The notes under the pieces: model-generated
Seen by the model: only the letters and a program-made list of their open reading frames with translations
The model's database searches: none
Told to the model about the DNA's origin: nothing
In this document: piece after piece, positions 20,479-29,341 of the stretch
Position numbering within the stretch: position 1 is the stretch's first letter
Layout: the number at the start of each line of letters is the position of its first letter
Made by a program: the position numbers and the translations under genes
Assembly (NCBI RefSeq): GCF_009766005.1
Contig: NZ_LMUK01000006.1
Location: forward strand, 107,542 to 171,541
Direction: 5' to 3'
From: Bradyrhizobium sp. S69
GTDB taxonomy: Bacteria; Pseudomonadota; Alphaproteobacteria; Rhizobiales; Xanthobacteraceae
DNA: 64,000 bases

Positions 20479-23076
20479 ATGCGCGCCACCGATTATACAG
20501 CGGTCGAAAGTCCCGAATTCCTGCTGGCCGCGCTCGAGCAGGCGGCCGATGCGGTGGTCATCCTCGACGGCGATCTCGGCGTCAGCCATTGCAACGCGGC
20601 AGCCGAACTGATCTGGGGAATCCCTCGCGCCGAGCTTCTGCGTCGTGACGCAGGCACCCTCGGGCTCCATGATCTGCAACAGCCGGCCTCCGAGATCACG
20701 ATACGACGCAACGACGGCAGCCGCGTCCGCGCGGCTCTGTCGGTGTCGCGCGTCGAGGTCGGTAGCCGAAGCAACTATATGGTGTTTGCCCGCGACATCA
20801 CCGCCGAGCTCAAGCGGCGGGAGCAGTTCGCGCTGCTGACCTTGGTGGCCGATGCGACCAACCGCGCGGTCGTCGTGACCGATCCCGATTTGAAGATCGT
20901 GTATGTCAACGCCGCGTTCGCGGGATTGTTCGGATATTCCGTCGATGAGGTCATCGGACAGCACGCCGAACAATTGCTGACCGGCCGCTGCACCGACCGC
21001 AAGGTACTGGCCAGGTTACGGCGCCGGATCAGCGAGGGAAATGACAGCGACGAGGAAATCCTGCTCTACGACAAGAACGGCGACGAAAGCTGGGTCTCGG
21101 CATCCATCAAGGCCTTTCGCAAGGAGCACGGCGGCATCAAATATTTGTTCGCGCTGCTGACCGACATCAGCGAGACCAAGCAACTGCGGTCGTTGCAACA
21201 ACTGATCATGGCCGCGCTGGCCGATGAAGTTCCGATCACGCAGATCGCCGACCAGCTTTGCCGGCGTGTCGAGGCCATCGCCCCCGACGTCGTCTCCTCC
21301 CTGTTGCACGTCGATGCCGATGGACTGGTCCATCCGCTCGGCGGCCCGAGCCTGCCTGAGGACTATTCCCGCTCGCTCGATGGCACAGCCATCGGGCCGA
21401 ACGTCGGCTCGTGCGGAACCGCGGCCTATCTCGGCGAAGCGGTGTTGGCGGAGGACATCGAGACCGATCCGCGCTGGCTGTCGTTCAAGGCGGGACCTTT
21501 TAAGACAGGCCCGCTCGAAGTCGGCCTGCGCGCGTGCTGGTCCACGCCGATCAAGGCCAAGGATGGCCGCGTGATCGGAACCTTCGCCTTCTATTTCAGG
21601 GAGCGTCGCGCACCGAGCCGCTGGCATCAGCGCATCGTCGATGCCTGCGTCCATCTCTGCGCGTTGGCGATCGAGCGTCAGGAGGCGCAGACCCAGATCG
21701 CCCGGCTGGCCTACCACGATATGCTGACCGGCCTGCCGAACCGCGCGAGGCTGCGCCAACTGATCAACCAGGCGATCGAGGGCTGCCCCGCGGGGAAACG
21801 CGCCGCGCTGCTGTTTGTCGATCTCGATCATTTCAAGGACATCAACGATACGCTCGGACATGGCGCCGGCGACGAGTTGCTGATCGAACTGACGCAACGT
21901 CTGCGCGGCAAAATCCGCTCCTGTGACATCCTCGGACGCCTGGGCGGCGACGAGTTCGTGATCGTGCTGACGGACTGCGACGCGGATGGCGCGTCGCGGA
22001 TCGCTTCCAGCATCACCGAAGCCCTGGCGTCGCCGCTGCGGCTCGGCGAGCGGCAGGTGCCGATCTCCGCCAGCATGGGCATCAGCATCTATCCGGATAA
22101 CGCGACCGACATCGACACGCTGATGCAGCAGGCGGATGCCGCGATGTACAAGGCCAAACAAGCCGGCCGTTCGACCCACCGGTTCTTCAGCGCCGACATG
22201 AACAGCGTTGCCGAACAGCGGCTGATCTACAGCGCAGCACTGCGTCAGGCGATCGCGAACGATACGCTGAAACTGCATTATCAGCCCCAGATCAGAACGG
22301 CGGACGGCACCCTCTATGGTGTCGAGGCGCTGGCGCGCTGGCATGACCCGGTGCTTGGCGAGGTGTCGCCGGGGAAATTCATCCCGCTGGCCGAGGAATC
22401 CGGCCTGATCGAACAAATCGGCCTGTGGTCGATGCGGGAGGCCTGTCGGCAAATGGCGGCCTGGCGCCACGCCGGGCTGGATGTGCCCTGCGTATCGGTC
22501 AATCTGTCGCCGCTCAATTTTCAGAATACGAATTTGGCAGCGTCTGTCGCCGAGATCATCGAGGCCTGCGGCCTGCCGCCGCAAGCGCTGATGCTGGAGG
22601 TCACCGAAGGCGTGCTGCTCAACGAACGCCTGCTGGCGATCGAAACCATGAACGCGATCCGCGAACTCGGCGTCGGCCTGTCGCTGGACGATTTCGGAAC
22701 CGGTTATTCAAGCCTCAGCCGCCTGGTGCACCTGCCGATCCGCGAATTGAAGATCGACCGCAGTTTTATGCGCGATATCGAGCATGACGAGAGCGCGCTC
22801 GCGGTCGCCACCGCGGTGATCCGCGTTGGCCAGATATTGAAAATGACCGTCGTCGCCGAGGGCGTCGAAACCGACGCCCAGCGCGGCATCCTGCGAGAAC
22901 TTGGCTGCGACGTGCTGCAAGGATTTGTCTTCGCCGCCGCGATGCCGGCCGAAGCGTTCGAGCGATGGCTGCTCAATTACACCGTCGAGCAGGCAAGCGC
23001 GATGCTGAGGCATCTCGGCCGATCCCTGTCGCACCCGCCAGCAAAGCCGCAGCTGCTCGATGTCTCGGTGAGGTAG
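20479..23076 (+). CDS. PAS-PAS-GAF-GGDEF-EAL cyclic-di-GMP signalling protein
   Basis: 865 residues with no membrane segment, so a cytoplasmic sensor. PAS 1 is about residues 10-115, PAS 2 about 118-240 and GAF about 245-410. The diguanylate cyclase is about 410-575, with an intact GGDEF (489-493) and an RxxD product-inhibition site RSCD (480-483). The EAL phosphodiesterase is about 590-840, with E616-A-L, EVTEGVLLN, DDFGTGYSS and KIDRSF. Both catalytic motifs are kept, so it may make or degrade c-di-GMP depending on the sensed signal. AGGGA lies six bases before the ATG. It sits between the importer and its likely binding protein, so it may sense the imported aromatic or the redox state. It is convergent with couP. 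Confidence 0.93.
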   Translation: MRATDYTAVESPEFLLAALEQAADAVVILDGDLGVSHCNAAAELIWGIPRAELLRRDAGTLGLHDLQQPASEITIRRNDGSRVRAALSVSRVEVGSRSNYMVFARDITAELKRREQFALLTLVADATNRAVVVTDPDLKIVYVNAAFAGLFGYSVDEVIGQHAEQLLTGRCTDRKVLARLRRRISEGNDSDEEILLYDKNGDESWVSASIKAFRKEHGGIKYLFALLTDISETKQLRSLQQLIMAALADEVPITQIADQLCRRVEAIAPDVVSSLLHVDADGLVHPLGGPSLPEDYSRSLDGTAIGPNVGSCGTAAYLGEAVLAEDIETDPRWLSFKAGPFKTGPLEVGLRACWSTPIKAKDGRVIGTFAFYFRERRAPSRWHQRIVDACVHLCALAIERQEAQTQIARLAYHDMLTGLPNRARLRQLINQAIEGCPAGKRAALLFVDLDHFKDINDTLGHGAGDELLIELTQRLRGKIRSCDILGRLGGDEFVIVLTDCDADGASRIASSITEALASPLRLGERQVPISASMGISIYPDNATDIDTLMQQADAAMYKAKQAGRSTHRFFSADMNSVAEQRLIYSAALRQAIANDTLKLHYQPQIRTADGTLYGVEALARWHDPVLGEVSPGKFIPLAEESGLIEQIGLWSMREACRQMAAWRHAGLDVPCVSVNLSPLNFQNTNLAASVAEIIEACGLPPQALMLEVTEGVLLNERLLAIETMNAIRELGVGLSLDDFGTGYSSLSRLVHLPIRELKIDRSFMRDIEHDESALAVATAVIRVGQILKMTVVAEGVETDAQRGILRELGCDVLQGFVFAAAMPAEAFERWLLNYTVEQASAMLRHLGRSLSHPPAKPQLLDVSVR

Positions 23077-23113
23077 GCTGATTGGCGTCCCCGAAGTGCG
23101 CAGGATCGCGTAG

Positions 23114-23302
23114 CTCCCCTCCCCCTGCGGGGTCCGAGGCGAGCAAAGCTCGCTCTCGAGGTCGGGGGTGGGGGTCCGCGGGCACTGAGATTGAGGCCGG
23201 ACAGACAGACTCCAAAACTTGAAATCCTGCTTCGACAAGATCGCCAAAGCCTTGCTTGTTGAACCCCCACCCCCGACCCCTCCCCGCAAGGGGGAGGGGA
23301 GA
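23114..23302. repeat. Paired palindromic intergenic repeat (CTCCCCTCCCCC class, long form)
   Basis: The left arm CTCCCCTCCCCCTGCGGGG with GAGGTCGGGGGTGGGGG is matched at the right by CCCCCACCCCCGACC and TCCCCGCAAGGGGGAGGGG. It also contains an inner hairpin GAGGCGAGC-AAA-GCTCGCTCTC. It lies between two convergent genes. Confidence 0.8.
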
Positions 23303-23305
23303 AGA

Positions 23306-23333
23306 AAAAGCCGGCCTCGTGAGGCCGGCTTTA
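23306..23333. terminator. Bidirectional terminator between GGDEF-EAL gene and couP
   Basis: The stem AAAGCCGGCCTC / GAGGCCGGCTTT is perfect, with a GT loop. It is A-rich on the left and T-rich on the right, so it can work for both convergent genes. Confidence 0.8.
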
Positions 23334-23370
23334 ATTCATTCCGATCGTGCGTCTTGACGAAAGGTCCCCC

Positions 23371-24522
23371 TCACTTCGCCGGAACGTACTTGCCGTCCTT
23401 GACCGTCAGCAGGATGCGGGAGCGGTCGTCGAGGCCGTAGCGGTCTTTTTCTGTGAAGTTGTAGACGCCCTGGCTTGCCGCGATTTCGCGTTCGCTCAGG
23501 AAAGCCTGGCGAATGGCTTCGCGAAATTCCGGCGTGCCGGGTTTTGCGGTTTTCAACGCCACCGGGATCACGCGCAGCAGCACCTGGAAGGCGTCGTAGG
23601 CGTGGCCGGCGAACTGGCTGCGGCTGTTGGCGCCGTATTTGGCCTCATAGGCGGTGTTGAGCGCGAGGCCCGGCTTCTTGGTCAGCGCGCTGTCGGCCTG
23701 ATCCTCCGGATCCATCACCGGACCTGACGCCATGATCACGCCTTCGGCCGCGGCGCCGGAGATGCGGATGAAGTCCATGCTGGCGGCGCCATGGGTCTGG
23801 TAAATCAGCCCCTTGTAACCGCGCTCGCGCAGCGCGGTCTGCGGCAATCCCGCCGCGGTACCGGAGGCGCCGACCAGGACCGCATCCGGATTGGCGGCGA
23901 CCAGTTTCAACACCTGTCCCGCCACCGAGGTATCCGGCCGCGCGAAACGCTCGTCGTCGACGACCTGCAGGCCCATCGCTTCGCCCTGCTTCTTCAGATC
24001 ATTGAACCAGAGATCGCCATAGGAATCGGAATAGCCGATATAGCCGACGGTCTTGATATTGTGCGCCTTCATGTGCTCGTACAGCACCTTGCCCATGATC
24101 GGCACCGGCTGCGGCATATCGACCGACCATTTGGCGCGCTCCGGCGTGATCGGAAACGGCGCGAGCCCGAGATGGGGAATTCCGGCCTCGTTGGCGACAT
24201 TGGATATCGCGATGGTCGGCGGGGTCGTCGCCGAACCCATGATGACGTCGGCCTTCGATTCCGTGACAAAGCGCCGCGCATTGGTGGTGGCATTGGTCGG
24301 ATCGCCGCCGTCATCGAGCACGATGATCTTGAGCGGCACGCCGCCGATCTCCTTGGGCACGAATTCCAGCGCGTTGCGTTCGGGAATGCCGAGCGCCGCG
24401 GCAGGTCCCGTGGTCGAGATCGAGATGCCGATGGTGATTTCACTGGTTTGCGCGCACGCCGGCAAAGCCGGCAGCGCCAGCACCGCCGCGGTGATCGCGG
24501 CGGACAGAAGAGCCTTATTCAT
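23371..24522 (-). CDS. couP: ABC transporter substrate-binding protein (CouP-like)
   Basis: 383 residues from the ATG at 24522, which has GGAGG before it; a longer frame upstream lacks such a site. The signal peptide is about 23 residues, ending PACAQ. The mature part begins TSEITIGISISTTGPAAALGIPERNALEFV and continues as a type I periplasmic binding fold (Peripla_BP_6). It is the only unpaired binding protein near the CouSTU-like importer. CouP of R. palustris binds p-coumarate, ferulate and related acids; the same role is inferred from gene order. It is the last gene of the couA-couB-SDR-thioesterase-couP run. Confidence 0.85.
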   Translation of the reverse strand: MNKALLSAAITAAVLALPALPACAQTSEITIGISISTTGPAAALGIPERNALEFVPKEIGGVPLKIIVLDDGGDPTNATTNARRFVTESKADVIMGSATTPPTIAISNVANEAGIPHLGLAPFPITPERAKWSVDMPQPVPIMGKVLYEHMKAHNIKTVGYIGYSDSYGDLWFNDLKKQGEAMGLQVVDDERFARPDTSVAGQVLKLVAANPDAVLVGASGTAAGLPQTALRERGYKGLIYQTHGAASMDFIRISGAAAEGVIMASGPVMDPEDQADSALTKKPGLALNTAYEAKYGANSRSQFAGHAYDAFQVLLRVIPVALKTAKPGTPEFREAIRQAFLSEREIAASQGVYNFTEKDRYGLDDRSRILLTVKDGKYVPAK

Positions 24523-24619
24523 TGTTTCCTCCCTGAAGTATCTTTTTAAAGCAAAGTCTTGCGGCCAATTCAGCCCCTTCTTTAGGTCATGAGACAGACC
24601 AGGCAAGCCCGAACAGACG

Positions 24620-25039
24620 TCAGCCCCGCATGAACCGCTCGATGATCTCCGGCGGCACGGCTGCGGATTTCAGCCGCGCCGGGTCGTCCGGGTGACGGCC
24701 GACCAGCACCCTCGTCTCGAACGCCTCGATCGCCAGCGCCTCGCCCTTGAATACCCTATGGGTGACCTCGAAGCTCGAGCGCTTGAAGCTCTCGACCCGG
24801 CTTTCGATTCCGATCCAGTCGCCATGGGTGGAGGCGATATGGAATTTCGCCCGCGTGTCCACCATGGGAATGCCGACCAGGCCGTATTTCTTGACGATGT
24901 CCTGTTTGGAGAACCCCGCGGCCTCGAACAGGATCGATGTCGAATCGTCGAACATCGCAAAATAGCGCGGGTAATAGACGATGTTCGCAGGGTCGCAATC
25001 GCCCCATTGGATCTGCACGTCACGGCGGTGGACGAACAT
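24620..25039 (-). CDS. Acyl-CoA thioesterase, 4-hydroxybenzoyl-CoA thioesterase type
   Basis: 139 residues, a single hot-dog fold. The motif VQIQWGDCDPANIVYYPRYF holds the catalytic Asp of the 4HBT family and is almost identical in pattern to the classical 4-hydroxybenzoyl-CoA thioesterase. It would release 4-hydroxybenzoate (or vanillate) from its CoA ester, which would explain how the CoA route connects with PobA at 32727. It lies between the SDR (112 bp) and couP (97 bp), all on the minus strand. Substrate assignment is inference, supported by context. Confidence 0.82.
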   Translation of the reverse strand: MFVHRRDVQIQWGDCDPANIVYYPRYFAMFDDSTSILFEAAGFSKQDIVKKYGLVGIPMVDTRAKFHIASTHGDWIGIESRVESFKRSSFEVTHRVFKGEALAIEAFETRVLVGRHPDDPARLKSAAVPPEIIERFMRG

Positions 25040-25080
25040 GGTTTCACCTGACCTTGATAGAGCGGCAGCGGTAGTCCTTA

Positions 25081-25103
25081 CACCTCTCCCGATGGGAGAG
25101 GTG
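25081..25103. repeat. Short hairpin between SDR and thioesterase genes
   Basis: CACCTCTCCC-GAT-GGGAGAGGTG is a perfect 10-bp stem. It resembles one arm of the CCTCTCCC repeat class seen at 52458. Confidence 0.65.
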
Positions 25104-25151
25104 ACGCTGAACTCGACGTATTTTACAGACTGCTACTCGTCCTCACCAAAA

Positions 25152-25913
25152 TTACCGCGGCGCCATGCGCAGCGAGGCGTCGAGGCGCACCACTTCGCCA
25201 TTCAGATAGGGATTATCGATCATGTGCAGCGCCAGCGAGGCGAACTCGTCGGCGTGGCCGAGCCGGCGCGGGAACGGGATCGCGGCGGCAAGGCTGTCCT
25301 GCGCTTCCTGTGGCAGACCGGCCAACAGCGGCGTCAGGAACAGGCCCGGCGCGATGGTCAGCACGCGAATGCCGAACTGCGCCAGTTCGCGCGCGATCGG
25401 CAGCGTCATGCCGACGATGCCGCCTTTCGACGCCGCGTAAGCCGATTGGCCGATCTGGCCGTCATAGGCCGCGACCGACGCGGTGCAGATCGCGATGCCG
25501 CGCTCGCCGGTCGACAGCGGCTCCAGCTTGGACATCGCCGCGGTGGCGAGCCGCAGCATGTTGAAGGAGCCGATCAGATTGACCTTGATCACCTTCTCGA
25601 AATCGGCGAGCGGCATTGGGCCTTCCTTGCCGATCACCCGCTTGGCGACGCCGATGCCGGCACAATTCACCAGCACCCGCGCCGGGCCATGCGCCTTCGC
25701 GGCCGCGACCACGGCGGCTTCGGCGGAAGCCGCATCGGAAACATCGGCGATCACGGCAACGCCACCGATCTCGGCCGCGACGGCTTCGGCGAGCTTGGCG
25801 TTGAGGTCGAATACCGCGACCTTGGCGCCCTGGGCGGCGAGCCGGCGCGCGGTCGCGGCCCCCAATCCCGATGCGCCGCCGGTGACGATGGCCGCGTGAT
25901 CTCTAAGCTGCAT
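25152..25913 (-). CDS. SDR-family 3-hydroxyacyl-CoA dehydrogenase (HSD17B10-like)
   Basis: 253 residues, a classical short-chain dehydrogenase. The NAD site is TGGASGLGAATARRLAAQGAKVAVFDL, the NCAG motif is LVNCAGIG, and the catalytic pair is in YAASKGGIVGMTL with the Ser in CTASVAAYDG. Closest in pattern to type II 3-hydroxyacyl-CoA dehydrogenases, which oxidise 3-hydroxyacyl-CoA with NAD. In this cluster it could oxidise 4-hydroxyphenyl-beta-hydroxypropionyl-CoA, giving a beta-oxidative alternative to aldol cleavage by couA. A close paralog is at 52608-53366. Confidence 0.85.
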   Translation of the reverse strand: MQLRDHAAIVTGGASGLGAATARRLAAQGAKVAVFDLNAKLAEAVAAEIGGVAVIADVSDAASAEAAVVAAAKAHGPARVLVNCAGIGVAKRVIGKEGPMPLADFEKVIKVNLIGSFNMLRLATAAMSKLEPLSTGERGIAICTASVAAYDGQIGQSAYAASKGGIVGMTLPIARELAQFGIRVLTIAPGLFLTPLLAGLPQEAQDSLAAAIPFPRRLGHADEFASLALHMIDNPYLNGEVVRLDASLRMAPR

Positions 25914-25950
25914 GGTTCTCTCCCTTGCTGAATTGAATTTTCGAAACCGG

Positions 25951-27852
25951 TTAGAGCGTGATCACATGGGCCGGTGGCGTCGGCGCATAGAGCTCCTCGA
26001 CCAGCGCGTCGCGATGCTCCAGCACCGCGCGCTGATTGATCGAGCCCTTGTCGGTAACTTCGCCGCGATCGATCGACAACGGCGTATCGACCAGGACAGC
26101 ACGGGTAACCCGCGTCGACGATCCGGTCGATGTCGCCAGAAATTTCCTGAACCGCTCGAAAAACGCCTCACGGATTTTTGGGTTCGCGGCCGCCGCCGCG
26201 ATGTCGCCCGATGGCAGCTCGGGAGCGAGCAGCCGGCAGCCGTCGAGATCGAGCACCACCAGCGCCGATATTTCATCGCGGTTGATGCCGGCAATCACGA
26301 CATCCCGCACCAGCGGCGCGCAGGCGGCGATGAACCGCGCCCGCAGCGGACCGACGCTGACCCAGGTGCCGCTGGCCAATTTAAAGTCCTCAGCGATACG
26401 GCCGTCGAAATCGAACCCGGCGTCGAAATCATCGGCAACCGCGAGCTTCAGCGCATCGCCGAATTTATAAAAGCCTTCCTCGTCGAACGCTTTCGCGGTC
26501 AACTCCGGCTGACGCCAATAGCCCGGCGTGACATTCGGCCCCTTGGCGCGAACTTCGAGCTTGCCGTTGTTGGGCACCAGCTTGGCGTCATTGCCCAGGA
26601 CCGGAAGCCCGACATGGCCGGAGCGGCTGGTGTCCGGCCGCACCGACATGAAAAACGGTGAGGTCTCGGTGGCGCCGAGGCCGGTCAGGACGGGCACACG
26701 ATAGCCCTTCTCCTGCACCGCGAGCGCGTCGAGACTGTTCCAGACATAGGGCGACAGCGCAGCACCCGAGAAGAACATCGCATGCAGGCGATCAAAGAAC
26801 TTGGCCCGCAACGCCTGGTCGTCGCGCAGATAGGGCAGCAGCGATTCGTAGCCTTTCGGAACATTGAAATAGACCGTCGGCGAGATCTCACGGAGATTGC
26901 GCACGGTCTCCTCGATGCTATCAGGCATCGGCTTGCCCTCGTCGAGATACATTGAGCCGCCGTTGAACAGCGTCAGCCCGACATTGTGGTTGCCGCCAAA
27001 GGTATGATTCCACGGCAACCAGTCGACGATGACCGGTGGCTCGTCCTTCAGGAACGCGAGCGTTTCGCGCAACATCACCTGATTGGCGCAGAGCATCCGC
27101 TGGGTGTTGATGACCGCCTTGGGATTGCCGGTCGAGCCCGACGTGAGCAGGAATTTCGCGATGGTGTCAGGGCCGATCGCATCGTGGATCGCATCGAGGC
27201 TGGGATGCTCCGGCGTCGCCAGCAGGTCGGCCAGGCTGGTCACGTCACGTCCAGCCACCGTGCCATGCGAGACGACGATCTCGGCAGAGGCGGGAGCGTT
27301 GGCGGTGAGCGCATCGGCGAATTTGACGGCGTCGTCGGCGAACACCAGAGCGGGCGTCAATAGCTTCATCAGGAAGCCGAGCTTGCCGTAATCCCGGGAG
27401 ACCAGCGAATAGGCCGGCGATACCGGACAGAATGGAATGCCGGCATAGAGCGCGCCGAACGCGATCAGCGCGTGATCGATCGAATTGCCGGACAGGATCA
27501 CGATCGGCTCCTCTGCCGAAAGGCCCCGCGCCAGCAACGCTGACGCAATGCGCCGGGTCGAGCTCAGCAATTGCGCGTAGGTGATCTGCCGCCAGCCGCC
27601 GCCCTTGCTGCGCTCGGCCATGAAGACGCGGTTCGGCTCCAGCCTCGCCCAATGATGCAGGCGATCGGTCAAGCGAACCGGATAGTCGCCAAGCGGGCGT
27701 TTTGGCCGCAGATAAATCGTGCCGTCATCGCGGCGCTCGACCGACACGTCGGGATCGCCGAACGAGATCGCGCGCAGCGGCAAGGCCTTGCCGCCGCGAT
27801 CGGGGGTGTTGCTGTTTGCGGCCGTTATCGCGATCTCGGGCTTTGCGCTCAT
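25951..27852 (-). CDS. couB: Feruloyl-/p-coumaroyl-CoA synthetase (CouB-like)
   Basis: 633 residues, ANL superfamily in the feruloyl-CoA synthase subfamily. The AMP motif is FLLTSGSTGNPKAVINTQ, then DWLPWNHTFGGNHN, adenylate motif LTGLGATETSPFFM, and the C-terminal catalytic Lys in GEVTDKGSINQRAVLEHRDALVEELYA. It would activate p-coumarate, ferulate or caffeate to CoA thioesters. It starts one base after the stop of couA, so the two are translationally linked. Gene order couA-couB with tarPQM and couP nearby matches R. palustris. A second homolog is at 49667-51541. Confidence 0.88.
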   Translation of the reverse strand: MSAKPEIAITAANSNTPDRGGKALPLRAISFGDPDVSVERRDDGTIYLRPKRPLGDYPVRLTDRLHHWARLEPNRVFMAERSKGGGWRQITYAQLLSSTRRIASALLARGLSAEEPIVILSGNSIDHALIAFGALYAGIPFCPVSPAYSLVSRDYGKLGFLMKLLTPALVFADDAVKFADALTANAPASAEIVVSHGTVAGRDVTSLADLLATPEHPSLDAIHDAIGPDTIAKFLLTSGSTGNPKAVINTQRMLCANQVMLRETLAFLKDEPPVIVDWLPWNHTFGGNHNVGLTLFNGGSMYLDEGKPMPDSIEETVRNLREISPTVYFNVPKGYESLLPYLRDDQALRAKFFDRLHAMFFSGAALSPYVWNSLDALAVQEKGYRVPVLTGLGATETSPFFMSVRPDTSRSGHVGLPVLGNDAKLVPNNGKLEVRAKGPNVTPGYWRQPELTAKAFDEEGFYKFGDALKLAVADDFDAGFDFDGRIAEDFKLASGTWVSVGPLRARFIAACAPLVRDVVIAGINRDEISALVVLDLDGCRLLAPELPSGDIAAAAANPKIREAFFERFRKFLATSTGSSTRVTRAVLVDTPLSIDRGEVTDKGSINQRAVLEHRDALVEELYAPTPPAHVITL

Positions 27853-27853
27853 G

Positions 27854-28654
27854 TCAGGTCGGCTTCACTTTGGCGGTCTTGCGATCGAGGAACGCCCGGA
27901 TCCGCTGTTTGGCCTCTTTGTCGCTCTGCGCCACGGTCGCCATCAGGGATTCCATCAGCAAGCCGGTTTGTGGATTGGCTTCGGCGATCAACGGCAGCGC
28001 CTGCAACACCGCGAAATTGGTCAACGGCGCATTGTTCGCCACTTTGGCCGCCAGTTCCATCGCCTTGGCCAACGCGTGGCCTTCCTCGGTGAGATATTGC
28101 GCAAAGCCGTAGGAGGCGCCTTCGGTGGCGGAATAGACCCGGCCCGTCAGCATCATGTCGGTCATCCGCGCGACGCCGATCAGCCGCGGCAGCCGCACCG
28201 ATCCGCCGCCGCCAACGAAAATGCCGCGCTGACCCTCCGGCAGCGCGAAATAGGCCGACGGTTCGGCGACACGGATATGCGCCGCGCAGGCCAGTTCCAG
28301 CCCGCCGCCGATCACCGCGCCCTTCAGCGCGGCGATGACCGGCACGCGGCTGTATTGAATGCGGTCGAACACCCGATGCCACATCTGCGAATGCCGCAGG
28401 CCCTCGGTGGCGTCGTGTTCGGTCAATTCCGACAGATCGAGGCCGGAGGAGAAATGATCGCCGATGCCGTGGATCACCACGGCGCCGATGCTATCCGGAA
28501 GGTCAGCAAAACAATCCTGCAGCGCCAGGATGATGCCGTCATTGAGCGCGTTGCGTTTTGCGGGGCGGTTGAGGCCCACGGTCAGCACCGCATCCTTGAT
28601 CTCGATGGTGAGCAGCGCCGCCCGTTCGGCGGTCGCAGCAGCAGCGTTTCCCAT
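27854..28654 (-). CDS. couA: Crotonase-family enoyl-CoA hydratase-lyase (CouA-like)
   Basis: 266 residues. Oxyanion-hole and catalytic segments are VIAALKGAVIGGGLELACAAHIRVA and ALPEGQRGIFVGGGGSVRLPRLIG; both family glutamates are present. It would hydrate p-coumaroyl-CoA and split it to 4-hydroxybenzaldehyde and acetyl-CoA, or only hydrate it. It begins the couA-couB-SDR-thioesterase-couP run. The ATG has no clear ribosome site, but a candidate operator lies 24-44 bp upstream. Lyase versus simple hydratase cannot be told from sequence. Confidence 0.82.
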   Translation of the reverse strand: MGNAAAATAERAALLTIEIKDAVLTVGLNRPAKRNALNDGIILALQDCFADLPDSIGAVVIHGIGDHFSSGLDLSELTEHDATEGLRHSQMWHRVFDRIQYSRVPVIAALKGAVIGGGLELACAAHIRVAEPSAYFALPEGQRGIFVGGGGSVRLPRLIGVARMTDMMLTGRVYSATEGASYGFAQYLTEEGHALAKAMELAAKVANNAPLTNFAVLQALPLIAEANPQTGLLMESLMATVAQSDKEAKQRIRAFLDRKTAKVKPT

Positions 28655-28677
28655 GGGTTTATTGGTTCCCGTCCAGA

Positions 28678-28698
28678 ATAGTTATGTTTTATAACTAT
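28678..28698. promoter_or_regulatory. Candidate CouR operator upstream of couA
   Basis: Perfect 8-bp half-sites ATAGTTAT and ATAACTAT flank GTTTT. The core is GTTAT-N5-ATAAC, also found before pobA and, with one change, between marR and the importer. It lies 24 bases upstream of the couA start. Confidence 0.65.
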
Positions 28699-28724
28699 TG
28701 GTGCAGGAGTCAATCGGGGAGTCC

Positions 28725-28846
28725 CGTCGTCCCGGCCTTGAGCCGGGACCCATAGCCCCCGGCGCTGGTTATTCCATAAGGCGTCAACCCCACTGCCGAA
28801 ACGCGACGACACGGAGTATGGGTCCCGGCGCAAGGCCGGGACGACG
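28725..28846. repeat. Paired palindromic intergenic repeat (CGTCGTCCCGG class)
   Basis: The arms are CGTCGTCCCGGCCTTGAG...GGGACCCATAG and TATGGGTCCCGG...CCGGGACGACG. It lies between the DUF3237 gene and couA, upstream of the candidate couA operator. Confidence 0.85.
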
Positions 28847-28876
28847 CTGAGGGGTCGCTGCGCGAGCCGGTTTTCT

Positions 28877-29338
28877 TCACAGCACCTGATGAACGTCGAT
28901 CACGACGCGGTCGGCGTGGCGGGCGGCGGAGCCGATGAAGAGATGCTCCATCAGCCAGCGGTATTTCGGGTGGCCTGTTTCGAATTTCGGCACGGTGCGG
29001 AAGTAAATTAGGCTGGGATCGACCGGTTCGCCGCGCTTGAGTTTTTGCAGCAGGTCGACCGGGCCGAAGCGAAGGCCCTTGTTCTCGACATAGACCACCG
29101 CGCCGTCATCGGTCTCGAAGGCATATTTGGCTTCGAGTTCGATCAGTTCGTTGGGCCGGATGATCTGGAAATCAGCACCGAAGGCACAGACCTTGCCGCT
29201 GATGCCCTCGCCCTTCACCTCGCCGCCGGTGATCGGGATGATGCGGCGGACGCCGGACCCGATATCGCCGACCGAGGTCACCTCGCCGATATTCGCGGTG
29301 ATGGTGAAGACATATCTGGTCTGAAGTTGTGGCGTCAT
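28877..29338 (-). CDS. DUF3237-family protein
   Basis: 153 residues. The pattern YVFTITANIGEVTSVGDIGSGVRRIIPITGGEVKGEGISGKVCAFGADF is that of DUF3237, a small beta-rich family without established function that often occurs with aromatic or steroid catabolism genes. It follows the TRAP permease by three bases, so it belongs to the tar operon. It has no signal peptide or membrane segment. In the R. palustris cluster a gene occupies the same slot between tarM and couA as I recall. Function is unknown. Confidence 0.8.
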   Translation of the reverse strand: MTPQLQTRYVFTITANIGEVTSVGDIGSGVRRIIPITGGEVKGEGISGKVCAFGADFQIIRPNELIELEAKYAFETDDGAVVYVENKGLRFGPVDLLQKLKRGEPVDPSLIYFRTVPKFETGHPKYRWLMEHLFIGSAARHADRVVIDVHQVL

Positions 29339-29341
29339 GAA

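Noticed and set aside
21016..22584. 522-codon minus-strand open frame opposite the GGDEF-EAL gene
   Set aside because: The sense strand has all GGDEF and EAL motifs; the antisense product has no recognisable fold.
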